Assembly: GCF_031143425.1 (NCBI RefSeq)
Contig: NC_090445.1
Span: 819,490,817-819,554,816 of the forward strand
Origin: Pleurodeles waltl
Lineage: Eukaryota > Chordata > Amphibia > Caudata > Salamandridae
Direction: 5' to 3'
Length of the DNA: 64,000 bases
Both the position numbers and the translations under genes were made by a program. The notes below the pieces were generated by a model. The model saw nothing but the letters and a program-made list of their open reading frames with translations. It had not been told where the DNA came from and made no database searches. Of this stretch, positions 39,681 through 52,712 are shown one piece after another. The stretch's first letter is position 1; each line of letters begins with the position of its first letter.

Positions 39681-41167
39681 ATTAGAGGATGAAGCCGGGC
39701 ATCTAGACTCTGCTTCCTCTTTTGAGGAATTTGTCTAAGCAAATCACTGTATGAACTGCAGTTCCCATAACTGCTATTGAAAAAAGTGAGAACATCCATC
39801 GACTGCAGTGTTCAATCACATTTCAAGATTGGCCAAACAGCTACTATAATTCATGGAGACCCTACTTAGAATGTGTGGATGTGAAACCTTAAAAACACTT
39901 TGAAGTGTTTTAGTATTGTAGTGTTTTAGCACTAAATGTTAGCTCTGCCATCATCAGTTTTTGCAATTTTGTATATTTTTTTAGACTTGTGAGAGTTTCA
40001 CTGGGCCTCCAGGTAAACTATTGGCTGTTTCTCCCGATGCTCATTTCTTCAAATTTTCTAATGTTCACTTTTCCAGTGGTAGCCCTCCTGAGAATCACCC
40101 CTTCATTTTCATATAGCTTGGTGCAGGCTATTGGGTCCTTGTCTCACTTTTATAATTATTCTCTGTTTGCTCAGTCAGTGCCATCGGAGCAACAGAGCCC
40201 TTTCACTTTGCCAACTAAATAAATAATGAAAGTTCAGACAAATTACTGAACCGTTCGTGAAGTTTTAGGTGATAGAGGTAGAATGGGTGTGAAACTAGAA
40301 AGCTCTCAAACTATCCAATTCGTCACTTGAATCGGTAGTTGCAGTTGTGGCCCACCAGCACCGCATTTTCTTCATCATGACTTTGACCCAAAAGAGGGAG
40401 AAAAACACACAAGGTGAAAGAAGAAGTAAGAGAAATGCAGATAAGGTATGCAATAGGGAGGTGGTAGGAACCTGCAAGAGTGAGATCAAGGGGCAGGAAG
40501 AGTCTGGTGGTGGATTAACAAGGAGTGAGGTGGAACCAAGACTTTGCAGATTTGATATTCGGCACTTGGTCCCTTGACAAACACTGACTGCAGTCATCTG
40601 ATCAAAGTGTCTTGGGTGGCTCAACATATTTACCCACGCAAGCAACACCCAGTGTACATAGTACAAATACTAGCACTGGACAAAATCAAGTTAAATATCC
40701 ATCAGGCTTTATCAGCTGCATTATTAATAGAGGATACACACAGGAAAATATGCAAAGCCAAAGCAATTGAGTTTATCATTTTAAATCGTTCAATAGAACA
40801 TACTCCAAACTATATTTTTCATTTTTGGTTGTGTGACCGGATCCTCTTTGGATCTCGGTTCAGAATGTCAAAAAAGACTAAGATGCTCACAGTCCAAGCT
40901 TCTCTGCATTTGCTCATCTGGATAAAAGCTCTGTTCTTACCATGTATAGCACAAACCAACATAGCTAACTACGTACTCTACCACGTGGTCCTGACATCTA
41001 CATCACAACATTTTCAAACTAATAATTGGTGTATCTAGACAAACACTTATATGTTAATTAGCAAGACACCAATTTTCTACAAAACTGTCAAAGATCAATA
41101 TTTCAATCTTTTATTGATTATAGTCATTCAGTTTGCATGCTTTCCCTTCTTTGTGACTGATTTCGTA
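39681..41167. other. Intergenic sequence, no feature recognised
   Basis: Holds an open frame of 154 codons (40574-41038) without recognisable motifs and without splice or start context. I do not call it a gene. Confidence 0.45.
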
Positions 41168-41474
41168 GGCCCTCATTACGAGGAGCCTGGTTAATTGTGA
41201 TATGTACAGTGCTCCAGTTGCTGTACATTCAGCAGCTATGAGTTTTGAAATAAACATGGTCAGGCCAACCCTGCTGATATGTATTGAGGAGATGCCCTGT
41301 ATTGCCCAGAACATGCAGATTTTGGTGCAGTAAGCACCACATCCGCATGTTAGTCCCTAAAACCCGTAGTTGGGTGGTACGTATCATACCCAATAAATTC
41401 CCGTTTGGCATATTCGGACTTTATAAGGTGCAAGAAATATCACACCATTTACCCAGCCACTGGTAATGAGGGCC
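41168..41474. mobile_element. MITE with GGCCCTCATTAC ends
   Basis: Left end GGCCCTCATTACGAGGAGCC; right end read inverted GGCCCTCATTACCAGTGGC, twelve perfect terminal bases. Flanks tcgta and ttgta are similar but not identical. Non-coding and 307 bp long. Termini are the same as those at 492 and 57934. Confidence 0.7.
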
Positions 41475-43557
41475 TTGTAAGGAAAATGTAGAGATAATTG
41501 AGAAGATCAGAAATAGTGCAGGGTAAATACATTTGTGCCCAAAAATAATGGTCATATGAGTGTTAAATACAAGGGATGACTGCCATAGGTGCATTTATGG
41601 CTGTTTGAATGTACCATGTGCATGAGATTTCCAGGGCTCAGGATACTTACAGAGGACTGCTCTATTTGTTTATAAATACTTCAAATGTCGAACGCTCCTG
41701 AACTGACCTGTAATAAGATGTTGTATTTGTTATGATGTTCAATTTTTAATAAAATGCCAATAAAACACGGTTTGTGCTATGTTTATTGAAAGCTATGAAA
41801 TGGGAGATCACAATAGTGTTTAAAACCATGTAGTACCCCTAGACCCCAAGATCCTTTGGGGGCTGTCACTGATTGTTTACATTTTGCACATTACTTACAT
41901 TATTTTTGTAAACATTCCGACCTCCAGCAGTAAAAAAAAGGTCCCAGAACTACTGCCCCTGCATTAGCAGACTGATTAACAAGGAATACTAGAAAGTTGA
42001 AAATCTGCCTATCCTAGGCGCTGTTCTATAATTTACTAGATGTCTGAATTAGGAATTTGCAAAAATCCGAACAATTTTGCATTTAAACACAAATCACATA
42101 TTTCCACGTGTACTGATGAGTGTTTTAAGACAAAGGGACAGCTTTACTAACTTTTCACATAATGCAATGCAGCAACCAGAGTTGCTGTACTGTGTTTTGT
42201 GCAATGGAGTGAGCAGAACAGCGCAATATAAACTAATATGTGGAGCTGATTTCCTCTCTGCCTGGGCTGGCCTACTTTAGGCTGCCAATGCACACACCCT
42301 TGCACCATACTGCAAGGGTGCTTGCAGAATGTCAGGCATAGGCTTTTTATTGGAGAGGTACCCGACCAGCAGGAAGTACTATTCTTGGACATAATTTAAC
42401 ACTTTTCACACTTTGCACGTGTGATGTACTGTGCAGCACACATAGAAAAGCAGATAAGTTTGGAGAAATAAAAATATTTTTCCAAGTTAATACCAGTCTC
42501 AAAGACATGTTTCTTTTTGGTGCAAAGCCCTGTCTCCAAACGTTGGTTGATAGGGTTTTGCTTCAAAAACCATGAGTGATGAATGGGAACATCCATATAC
42601 CATCCATGGTACCATCTCTCAATGCAAAGCATTGCTATTCTTACTTTGCCTTACTTTAGGGCTGCTGCCTAGCACAAATAAAATTTTGCACTGGAAAATA
42701 AATCCCAAATCTCAGTAGTTTGTGCAGGTTTACATTGGCGCACGTTGTTAGTAAACCTACTTCAAAGAGTCTACAGAAAGGTGTATTTGCACAATTAACT
42801 TATTTTGCAATGGAGAACAACCTGTCAATGAATTCAGTTCATATATGGGGCTGTCTGAACCTTTGTCACACCACATTTGCGCACTTACGCCAGCCTAGTG
42901 AGGTACTAAGGACCGCTTTCACAACATCTTTCTATGAGCCTGTGTGACTTACTCCTGATTTTCAAAGACAAAGGTGTCAAAGTAAGCCTCAGCAAGGCCT
43001 ACTAGTGCAAGGGGGTCGCCCTTCTCTGCACAAAGTCCTCAGACCATAGAGGAAGAAGTTGGCACAGAAACTGAAATAAAAGACAAAGTTTATTAAACCT
43101 CATGAGGTGGTACTACAGTTCGAACAGCACACTTCGGTAATGTTTGAAGTAGCACACTGAACTAAGAAAGCATGGTCCTTTTATACCCACGCAGGGGCTA
43201 AAAAGAAGGTGGCACAATTATAGAAGCAAGACTTATATTCATATAAGTTCATATGGAAATGCACAGTCGACAGGTAGAAGGGGCTAACAGTTTTCAAGGA
43301 CTAGTAGACACATTACTGTCGGTTACTAATTACTAACAGCTGCAGACCTTACTGGGCATGTGCAAAGTGGGAGATGCTAAATATAACTTGTCACTAGACA
43401 GATTTTCAAGAGTAGTTAACAGGAAGGTAGGCAGCATGTGGCAGAGTTAATGGCTGCCATGAAAACAAAATGGATTCCGCGAAATGTTTACAATAGCTGC
43501 TAAATACAAGATGTCTTCTGCTAATGCTTAATCTAATCGCTACTAAATTACAACAAA
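41475..43557. other. Intergenic sequence with part of a hairpin-type MITE
   Basis: Contains the perfect hairpin cacccttgca/tgcaagggtg at 42295-42320, also present in the element at 51055-51291, so a relative of that MITE lies around 42150-42700. I could not define its ends. Otherwise nothing recognised. Confidence 0.4.
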
Positions 43558-43684
43558 GGGTCTGATTTATAGCTTGGCAGATGGAATACTCCGGCTATCC
43601 CGTCTGCCATATTACGATCCCCATAGGATAAAATGGGATCATAATACGGTAGATGGGATATCTGTCACGTTGTAAATCAGACCG
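43558..43684. mobile_element. Tiny palindromic MITE (127 bp)
   Basis: Almost the whole element folds back: ggtctgatttatag at the left pairs with tgtaaatcagacc at the right, then ggcagatgg, atcccgtctgcc, attacgatccc and gggatcataat continue in inverted order around ccataggataaaatggg. No target duplication is clear. Confidence 0.6.
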
Positions 43685-44539
43685 TAGGTCATGCCTTCCG
43701 AAGCAAGAAAACGGTGCTGAAATGTAGATGCTCAAAATTGGTGTGAAAATGATGGGAACATTTTATGAATATCCACAAAAAATGTAAACCTTACTGAAGT
43801 TCATATCCTGTTCAATGACCACCCTCTTGTTGAATCAACCATGTTCCTATCTCGAATCCTGAACGTGGGATTGCGCAAGCTTTGTCCCACCTGCACATTT
43901 TCTACAGTCTTTAATTCCTCTGGTGGGCCTGCATAGGCTAAATTTGAGACTCGGGGCCAGCCATTTTCACCCAAAGATGGAATGGTCTTCCATATCTACA
44001 GAGAATTTATGTGCACAAACTGTCTTGTGTTCTGACAGTTGAGAATTGTATCCTACTGCAGTATTGGAGTAGCCAGATGAACATGAAATCTTGCAGTGTC
44101 TTCGGAAGATCATAATACATTGGTTTCTTTTGAGGCAATATGCTAATAGTACCAGGAAGAGGAAACCTTGTATGCACCTCTAGTTTACAATATAAAAATG
44201 AAGTCCATCACGATGGTAAATGAGCCTGAACTGAAAAAAAATTTTTAAAAAATGAGGCCCTATAAACATTCTGTCTAGTGGGTATGTTATTGACTGTGCA
44301 GCGAGGAGGTCTCACTTCTGCTTCTGGCTTTCATTTTGAGGGCAGTAGAAGGGGTAATCTAGGTCTGGCTAAGTAACAGAAATTACTTTAGGAATTTAAT
44401 ATTTCAACAGCACACTTATACCATGATAAATGGTGTATAAGAAATACCCGGTTTAGAAGGACAGCACACCTGATTCTTCTTTCACTGAGTATTGTTGAGA
44501 TATTAGACATTTATTTTATCACAGATATAACATAAATGT
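43685..44539. other. Intergenic sequence, no feature recognised
   Basis: AT-rich. Nothing supported. Confidence 0.5.
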
Positions 44540-45639
44540 CACAAGCTTGGGAAGGTGGGCCTTGGCGGCAGGCAAGATGACTGCTGCTGCCTAAAGCTCC
44601 AAGGCATGTCCCAGTGAAGAGCCATTTTCTGACTGATACCAGCTTTCTTTTTAGTCAAGCAAGGCCAGGTGGGATGGCAATCGATCTGGGGACCCTTTGC
44701 TGTGCCCCCACGTCACTATATCGGGCTGCTGCGGCACAGTAGAGACATAAAGCACCAGGCCCTGAGGTTCCCATATTCCACCACAGCATGTACCTCCTTG
44801 TAGCATCATGGGTGACTGCCCACTGAGAAGCTCTAGCTTTGTGAGGGTCCTGGAGATCGCAAGGCCCCTTAGGTTTATACAGCTGTTCCCTGGGCCATCT
44901 TGAAGCCCAGCATATGAAAGGTCTGGCTGCCACTGATGCGCGGAGGGAGGCAGTGCTCCATCTGACACCAGCATTACTGTAAGTGGGGGTTCTGCTAGAT
45001 GAGACTACAGAACGTCAATAACTACACCTCAGATGCTGTAGCTCTAGGATACCGGCCTGGAGTTACACACCCATCTTCATAAATTCTTGCTGCAGACAAT
45101 TTAGGCCTTCTGCTGATGTAAAGCAAAGCCATCCCACCTTTGAACAATAGGAGAATGGGATGACCCAACAGAGGTGACGTATGAGTGAGAAGCTAAAAGC
45201 ACCCAACTTCTTAGACCCCCAGCCTTGTTAGAGAACCCCACAACTAGGTGTATAGTACGGGGGTGGGGGGAAAGAGGGCGAATGGAGCTGGCATTTGTCG
45301 CAGTTCCCCACTTCATGTGTGAGTGCCTGAGGCTGATGGCAAGGTAATCTCCTACTACCATTTTACCCCTTGTTTTTTGATGAAAGAAAACATTTTAGGG
45401 TGAGTTGGTGTGTGAAACGTACACTCCCCACTAAACAGGGACATGAGTAGGATTATCACTGACTCTGAGCCTTCAGTACCAGCAGCCTGATTGTAAGAGC
45501 AAAGAACACGGGCCTGGTGGCAAGAATCAACTGTGCCAAACACACTGCACCCACCAGGTAGCTTAATGGTGGCACTGTGAGCAGTAGTGCCCCTAACGTA
45601 ACCAGTCTGTCACAACTTCTGAGTCTACCCGAGACCCTA

Positions 45640-46500
45640 CCAACATGTCAAGGTCGAAATTTCAAGGCAGTTGCTCTTTTTGAAGGTGGTTCACACAGTA
45701 AATCGACGTCAACCACACCAGCCCCTACCTTGCAAACCAGACCCTGTAAGTGACACTGAGAGAGGTGTATGAGATAGGATCATGACTGGAAACAGTTGAT
45801 GGTGGAACTGACTTTAGAGGTGAACTCCACATGATCTGACATGGCCTCTCAAGAGACTGAACAGAAGTGAAAAAAAGAGCAAAAGCCTAGAACATAGCAT
45901 TAAAAGCGCCAGGGACTGGGGCCATAACATATGGCATCTAAGACAAACAGTGGTGAAGGTAAAAGACAGGGCTTGTCAGGACACAACTTGGTCACCAAGA
46001 ACTTTTACAGGTTGTTCTGTTCGAGTTGCCTCACCTCTTGCACCTGACCTTTGATCCTCTGCTGGAACTACAGCGAGCACACAGTGTACATCAGAGACAT
46101 ACAAGGGATTCTAGCCCATTCCAAGCATGATTGTACACCTTGCCAAGTCATTCAAGCGGGACAAATAATGCCCCCTTTTCATTGAAGGGACACAAGATAC
46201 AAATAGAGGCTACTCCTTCCTCTGAAGCCAATCGAAAAGGAGGGCATTCCTTACCCTATGCCCCAGACTGCACAAATGGGACATTAAATGCAACTTTCTT
46301 GAAACCACCACAATGTAGATTATCAAGCATGGGAAGTATACTGACTCCTTGACCTGGATGACTTTGAATAATTCCTGGACTCTACTTCTATTGATAGGAG
46401 TTCCAAAACCCTACACCATTGACTTCTGTCAGGTTGCACCAGGACAAAGAGACAGGACTGAACAAAAGCATTAGGTATCAGCAACACAGATGGTCTGGAG
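45640..46500 (+). pseudogene. L1 ORF1 remnant
   Basis: Around 46150-46360, reading across frames, one finds LKGHKIQI, NRKGG / KRRAFL, LHKWDIKCNF and SSMGKYTDSL. This resembles the nucleic-acid-binding C-terminal part of L1-Tx1 ORF1 (KGxKIxI ... KRRAF ... L...I.Y...PA.L.....G). Several frameshifts. The N-terminal half is not recognisable. Confidence 0.45.
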
Positions 46501-46829
46501 TGTAACCACAATGCAGACAATAAAAGAAAGAGAGACTAATCAGTGTAGTTGAAGCCATGGAGGCCTAAAGGAACAGAAGCTTAAAGGAACAGAGACTAGT
46601 CCAGATCCCCTCTGGAGCACACCATCAGAGACACTTTTTGCTGGTGAATGAAAAAGTGAGACTGGATTCCCTAGCTTTTCAGAACATCTAACAAGCACTT
46701 TTGATATTTATTGATCACTTTCCTGTTTGTTACGTTTTGTAATGTTAGGCTCAGTGTTTGACATTCTCTATTGTTGCAGACGTACTAACGTTCTGCCAAG
46801 GCTTTTGGTCCTATATATCCGTCCTTTCA

Positions 46830-49790
46830 CAAAAATAGTAACTCTCAATGCAAAAGGAGCCAATGATGAATCTAAACAAAAGTAATTCTTATCCTAATAT
46901 AGATTGGTACAAGAAATACAGAAACTATTTTACTTGGTTAAATTAGTACTAGCAGATCTCAAACTCAATGAGGTTTGTCTGCAAGAGACAAGGGTCTCCT
47001 ATGCAGATCACAATATCTCCTGTCCTTTAGGAGGTAAAGATTTCTTTACTACAACGCAGGCATTCTCTCTTGAAGAGGTACCCATTTCTAACTTTAACCG
47101 CTCTTGAATATAGCATCTTCCATTCACAATTCTATTGGATGGTGGAACATTCTAAATATTATAGCAGACTCTTCATTCATTTTTTTCTATGTTCCATAAA
47201 TTGCCCATTATACAGTCTCCAGACATCTGTCAACATTTACTATATATATTGACTAATTAAAGCGATCCTTTTATTTTGACTGGAAATTTTAATTGTATCA
47301 AGGCTACTGCTAGTGGGAAATGGTGAAGTTGGATGACAGAAGTTCATAAAACTACAGTTACGCTGAACGAGGAATGAGACCTAATTTTAACACCTCCAAG
47401 TATCAATCATAGCTAACACATATATATCTTTTATACCCAAGTGCATCTACATTATTCTAAAATAGATTTTTAGCTAGTAGATGCATGGGAGCAAAGATAG
47501 ATGTAAAATGTCATTCTATTTTAGCTTCAGACCTTGGTACATCTTCCTTAAACTTCAGAACACCTGAGACATTAATATTTACTACTAATTGGAGAGGTCA
47601 GTGGTCCTTCCTACAAGATTCTCAATATATACCGGATATTGGGACTGGTATTTCTGAATGTTTCGATGGTAAATCCATTTCAGCCACATCCTTCATTGTA
47701 TAAGGCACTTGAAAAGCTGTGATGTGACGGTGTACACTACAGCACAATTCTAGAAAATTGAAGTCTTGCAAAAGAAAAGATGAGTTTGAGCAGCAAAATA
47801 AATTGAAATAATTATAGAGACAACAAAGCCTAACAAAAGATAGCGGTCTATTGTTAACTCAAATATAGTTCACTATCTTATCCACCAATGCCCAAATTGG
47901 AGCTCTTTAAACAGCTCAGATTAGTCAGTAGGGTCCAACATACAACGTTGACACATTTGAGCATAATGACAAGATATGTATAGTTTCAGCAGCTCTAAAA
48001 TACAATAGCTATGAAAACCAACATATTTTGGACAGCTCAGATAGTGCTAGGAATAAACATACTTCCACTTCAGATATTAGTGAGACATTTGTTTATTAAA
48101 AACAAATTTACATGTCAGAAAGTGGAAGAGATTCAAATCTGTCACTTATTACAAACTATATCGATGAGCTCTTACTACCCACATTGTCCAGTGATTACTA
48201 CCATTGATACTTTTTGAGTACTCACTACGAATTAAACCCAAGCATCAAAATGTAACAAAAAAAAAGACATGCTTCTTCCATTCGAACACCATGGCATTAT
48301 TGGAACAAATAATATCTTTTAAATACACTATCTAGAGATATTGTTTTCACTCAATTATTTTTAAAAAACCTATAAGATCTAAATTACTAGCCCAAGAAGT
48401 GGTTCAATTACGTACTTTATCGGGATTAGATTAATTAATCTCCTTAAAAGCATACTACTGCCAAAATTGTGATACTGCTTTTGCATGCTACCAATATAAT
48501 TTCCATGCCTGTTCTTTGAGAGAATCTATACTATTATTACATCATTCAATTGGGTACACACAAAAAACTAAATAAGCTCTAAGGTATGTATAAGTATCTG
48601 TTGTGAAAGGTGGCTGGGCCTTACCTAATTTTCAAGTTTAGCACTGTGCTGCCATTGCAAACCGACTAGCTAAGCTAATACAGATGGACTTTTCTAACAC
48701 ACTTCCTTTTGCAATTGCTTATTTTAGTTCCCCACATCCACCTTTTTTTCTTTTATATTTCTCAAACTCCAGATATCACCCAAATGTGTAAAACTTAAGG
48801 TCCTAGCAAACATTTGCTGACAAGATATGAACTAATCTCACAAAACCCAGCACTTCATGAATACACACATATGGAATAAGCCATCAGTGGCCCAGTGTCA
48901 CTTAGGTTACCTTGGTTAAAGTCCACTAACAAATGGTATGTCAATTTTATTCCAAAGGGGCACTATTTCCGGAAATTACAAGTGTCTTCAAGATCCTTCA
49001 ACATGATTTTTTTTAAATACTTACAAATTTGAGACTACCTTACTAGAAAATATACATGCATCAATTAGGGCCACCTGTACATTGGAAAATGTTCCATAGA
49101 TATCAAAAGTTCAGGATCTCCACATATTACCAAGACTTCTCTAGGGAATTGAAAGACTAGAATACTCTGTGGGTGATTAACTGGGTATGATAGCCACACA
49201 AGGGTATCACTCCCAAATCGATATTAGACTTACATATGAAGTCCATCTGGTGTCCATTTTACGGAAAATAAGAATACATGAATATATAGTTTTAGTTACA
49301 TTTTATGCTACCTCTGCGAAAATTTTAAAAAGGTAGCCTTACTCTGAAACATTGTCATCATTGCTAGATATTGGCCACAGATCTCCTCCATATGGTTGCA
49401 ACCTGTCCTATTTTCGTCACTTATAGGGATGTGGTATTACGTAAACTTACGAACGCTATAGGTCTCCCGATACCTTTCCCCCCTTATAGATTTGGATGGG
49501 AACCACTAATACGTGTAAACTAGATTGTACATTTAGCAATTCTAGTCATACGAGTACAATTATACGTCATTATCAAGACTCTACCTATCCTGATATTGAT
49601 AGATTGCTACAACAAATACAGGAACTATTTTACTTTGATGACTACAAATATGTCAGAATCATCAGAAATGACTGGATGCAATATGGAGGGCCATTCAATA
49701 GAGAACAGTTCTTAAAACCATCACATTTAGGAACACATCCTGGCATATCCTATCTTAACACAAATCAAAACATGCAGTCATCATACTGAT
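46830..49790 (+). pseudogene. L1 ORF2 remnant (endonuclease, RT and C-terminus)
   Basis: Blocks in L1 order: SLNAKGAND (46840), EVCLQETRVSY, matching the CLQET endonuclease motif (46975), TGNFNC as in GDFNC (47282), HYSKIDF as in SRIDY (47454), VLGINILPLQILVRHLF as in the MNxLPRxLYLF block (48027), VKGGWALPNFQV (48602), WNKPSVAQCH (48877). The RT core itself is not well preserved. Many stop codons; inactive. Confidence 0.65.
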
Positions 49791-49930
49791 GTGACTAGAA
49801 TACATTGATGGTTTCTTTTCTCCCTTTGCTGCTGAAGGATTCTATGACTGTACGATACTCTTAAATATTGTTTGTTGTATTACATATTTTAAGTAATGTG
49901 TCTTTTTGCTGTACTGCTCGATTTAAAAAA

Positions 49931-51054
49931 GAAGCGGCCTCTGTCACCCCATGGGAGAGTGGTGGCATGAAAACCTTCCTTCTTAACATACACATTCTAG
50001 GTCGTTCTCTTCAGATTTTCACCCCAATTTTGATTTCTCACCCAACACTTCCCATGCCACAATTCAAATCATCATTACTTCCCGCCCATCAGTGCCATAC
50101 TGTTAACCGATGGCCAGATCAGGCAGCCTTGCTAGATTCTGAAAACGTGGTCCAGCGAGAGCATATGAACTGTGAAATGTGCTATATCGAAAAAAATGCC
50201 TGGTGGTGGTGATTTCTGTGTATGCAACTCAGACAGACTAGAATTTCTGTCTTTGTATGTTTCATTAAATTCTATAATCTGGTGGGAGGTGACAAGCCTG
50301 GGTGTTGGCCCTATTCTTGGCATTACTAGACCTAAATGACTGAGATACAGAAGGCTAATAATAGGACTATTCTGGGTGTTGTGATAGGAAATATTGGTCT
50401 TCCGTTGATCGAAATAAAATGGGACTATCCAACTGACCACAAAAGTTGTGGTGCCTTAATATTGCAAAATACAAGCTACAGGATTACACTTACCTTGCTG
50501 AAAAACAGTGACTCCTTTACATCACCAAATTCTAAGAGCATTCAGCAGGTCAAGCGATTGTTAGGAGGCAGACAAGTAAAGCCTGAGCCATGTCCATGAA
50601 CAAGAAAAACAGGAGCAAGCTGACCTTGAATGTTCAAAAAAAGATATTAACAAGAACATATAATGCCTCATTCACTGTCTATTACAGAATATTGCTTGCA
50701 AAATGCAAATTTACCCTCTACAGCTTATTCTCATCTCAGCTGAATATGGCCTAAACTGCATCAAGAGCAGTCATTATGAAGATGGAGAGAAAGCTGACAC
50801 ACTTCTAGTGGCTCAAGTTTTCCACAGGAAAGCAGCATTTGTGACCCCAGCTATACTGCATATGATGAGCAAGGGACCTTTAAGGGTTTCCCCTCAAAAC
50901 ATATCGAACATGTTTGTCACATACCACAGAGGCCTATAGAGTTCAACGGTACCAGCAATTCAGGATAGAGGGGTGAAATCCTTGACAGAGCTAAACAGTC
51001 ACAATCTGGTAGAGGGTGAGATAAAAAAAAGCACAAACTCTCAGTTAACATTAA
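49931..51054. other. Intergenic sequence, no feature recognised
   Basis: Short open frames only. Nothing supported. Confidence 0.45.
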
Positions 51055-51291
51055 GGTGCCCCATCCTGCACAAAAACAATCCTGCATGCAATGGAGACAC
51101 CCTTGCACCATATTGCAAGGGTGCCTGCTTTGGTGCTAGGCAGCCAATTGTGCGCCAGTGCAGGGGGAAAGGACAGGAATTCACCATATTGCATAAATAC
51201 GGTGCATTCCTGCCCTTTCACTTTGGTGTAGGGCAGCGCAGCACGAAGACTTGCAGTGCTGCCCTGCGCCAAATACCCGTAAATAAGCCCC
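51055..51291. mobile_element. Hairpin-chain MITE with TAA duplication
   Basis: TAA flanks both sides (51052-51054 and 51292-51294). Right end read inverted GGGGCTTATTTACGGG; left end GGTGCCCC is decayed. Inner palindromes: cacccttgca/tgcaagggtg, a 40-bp one closed by caggaattcacc and ggtgcattcctg, and gggcagcgcagc/gctgccctg. Non-coding. Confidence 0.62.
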
Positions 51292-51304
51292 TAAGTATCT
51301 GCCC

Positions 51305-51759
51305 AACAACAAGGCCCTGGAGAAAGATGGCCTCCTGGGGATCAGATAGGATTCATGTCATATATGATGTTTACAATGACATGGACTCACCAGCTCTCCA
51401 ATAGGGTCATACGAACAGTCCTTCGAATACATGATAAGGATTTACAGCATTTTCCAACTTCTGTCCCATTTCATTGATGAACACAGACTTGAAAATATTG
51501 GCGAACATTTTGGCCAGCAGTCTCTGACAGGTGATGTCATTTTTAATCGTCACACTCAAATGGGATTTATCTCTGGCTGAACATAATAAAAACCTGGTCT
51601 TGCCTTCCGTGTCTCCCTACAAACTCCCCAGAGATAGCCTTGGCCCTGTGTTTAGCGGCTGAAAGGGTGTTGATCAGGAATGAATGGGGCTAGCGGTGTC
51701 ATCCACGCCATAGAGCAGGTCTGGACCACAGCTTTATTGCTGAAGTGTAATCAGGAGGG
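51305..51759 (+). pseudogene. L1 ORF2 fragment, RT N-terminal part
   Basis: Reads KALEKDGLLG (51310), like the SPGxDGLP block, then NFCPISLMNTDLKILANILA (51450), a good match to the L1 motif YRPISLxNxDxKIxxxxLA, then HTQMGFISG (51552), as in QxGFIxGR, after a frameshift. It stops abruptly at the start of the direct repeat at 51760. It may belong with the C-terminal fragment at 55990. Confidence 0.65.
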
Positions 51760-52160
51760 GTGTGAGCTTCAGATTTCTCGACAATCACACTGGCATATAA
51801 TATTAAAATTCATTATATCACAAGCAGGGCGCATGAGAGGGGCTTAAGAGGCACTGGAAAGGGAGAGTATGTGAATTGGTAGGAATACTAAGTAAAGAAA
51901 CATATTTTGTAAAATAATTAACATTTTAAGGCCTTCAAAACAGAGATCAGACAGTGTGTGTGTTTTTGTCAGAGCGCGTGAGCATAAATGTCCAGTGAAA
52001 TCCGACAGACACCTCACCATACCCGAATGAAAGCAACGGTGCCGAAATAGCCTTCAGAAAATTCATTTATTTGGGAGGGTATCTCCCCAAACAACCCCCT
52101 GAAGCTACGTCCCAAGTGTGATGGATGTAGAAAAACCTGATGGTCTGAGTGAACTGTATA
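51760..52160 (+). repeat. Left copy of a 400-bp direct repeat
   Basis: Starts gtgtgagcttcagattt and ends gagtgaactgtat. It matches 54882-55270 along its length (shared words: attcattatat/attcactatat, catattttgtaaaataat, ccccaaacaacc, gtcccaagtgtgatgg/gtcccaagtgtaatgg, aaacctgatg). No coding content. Confidence 0.75.
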
Positions 52161-52667
52161 GGTTACCTTTCCGACCAGTGTTCCCACCAATGTGACAGGA
52201 GTGCTGGCCCTCCAGCGCCTGGCAGCTCCCGTCACACGGAATGGGAGAATCATGGAAGTACCTACTGCTGCAGAAGAGCCACAGTACGTCTGTGGCAGAC
52301 CTCGACTCAGCATGAAGTTCATTGATTACTTTTCCTCATTTACCAGATACAAGATAAACTGGAGCAGGGGTGAGACTGACAGTTTTAAGTGGTGCTACGC
52401 TGGCAACTATTGAGGGTTATAATTGTAAACGAAAAAATTACAGTAGGGGAGCACTGCGGCAACTATTGCTATGCAGTGGAGTAGAGACGGTCAAGATGGT
52501 TGTGTTGCTGCATTTTGGTTACATCTTTGGTATGCTACTACTGATTGTCCCAATTGAAGCAAGACTTGGCAAAGCCAATAGGTCTAGTTTTGGGGCACCA
52601 CTGGCTTTGCCAATGGTTTTAGTGATGCTGTGTAGCATGGCTAAAGAGGAAACTAAAGCAGCCATGT

Positions 52668-52712
52668 CATTTTGTAGGTGCGTGCACAATGCAAGCATGC
52701 GCCTACAAAATG
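52668..52712. repeat. Near-perfect hairpin
   Basis: cattttgtaggtgcgtgc pairs with gcatgcgcctacaaaatg with one mismatch around a 9-nt loop. Probably the end or core of another short non-autonomous element. Confidence 0.6.

Larger units (their letters stand above)
44540..49930 (+). mobile_element. Long decayed L1-Tx1-like LINE with both ORFs
   Basis: ORF1-like and ORF2-like segments follow each other in the right order and strand over about 5 kb, ending near an A-rich stretch at 49922-49930 (tttaaaaaagaag). The probable 5' part (44540-45640) is GC-richer and starts near gcaagatgactgctgctgcc. All frames are broken by stops and shifts, so this is an old copy. The left boundary is a guess. Confidence 0.6.

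Noticed and set aside
40574..41038. 154-codon frame downstream of COL17A1
   Set aside because: No known motif, AT-rich chance-type composition, no splice or promoter context.
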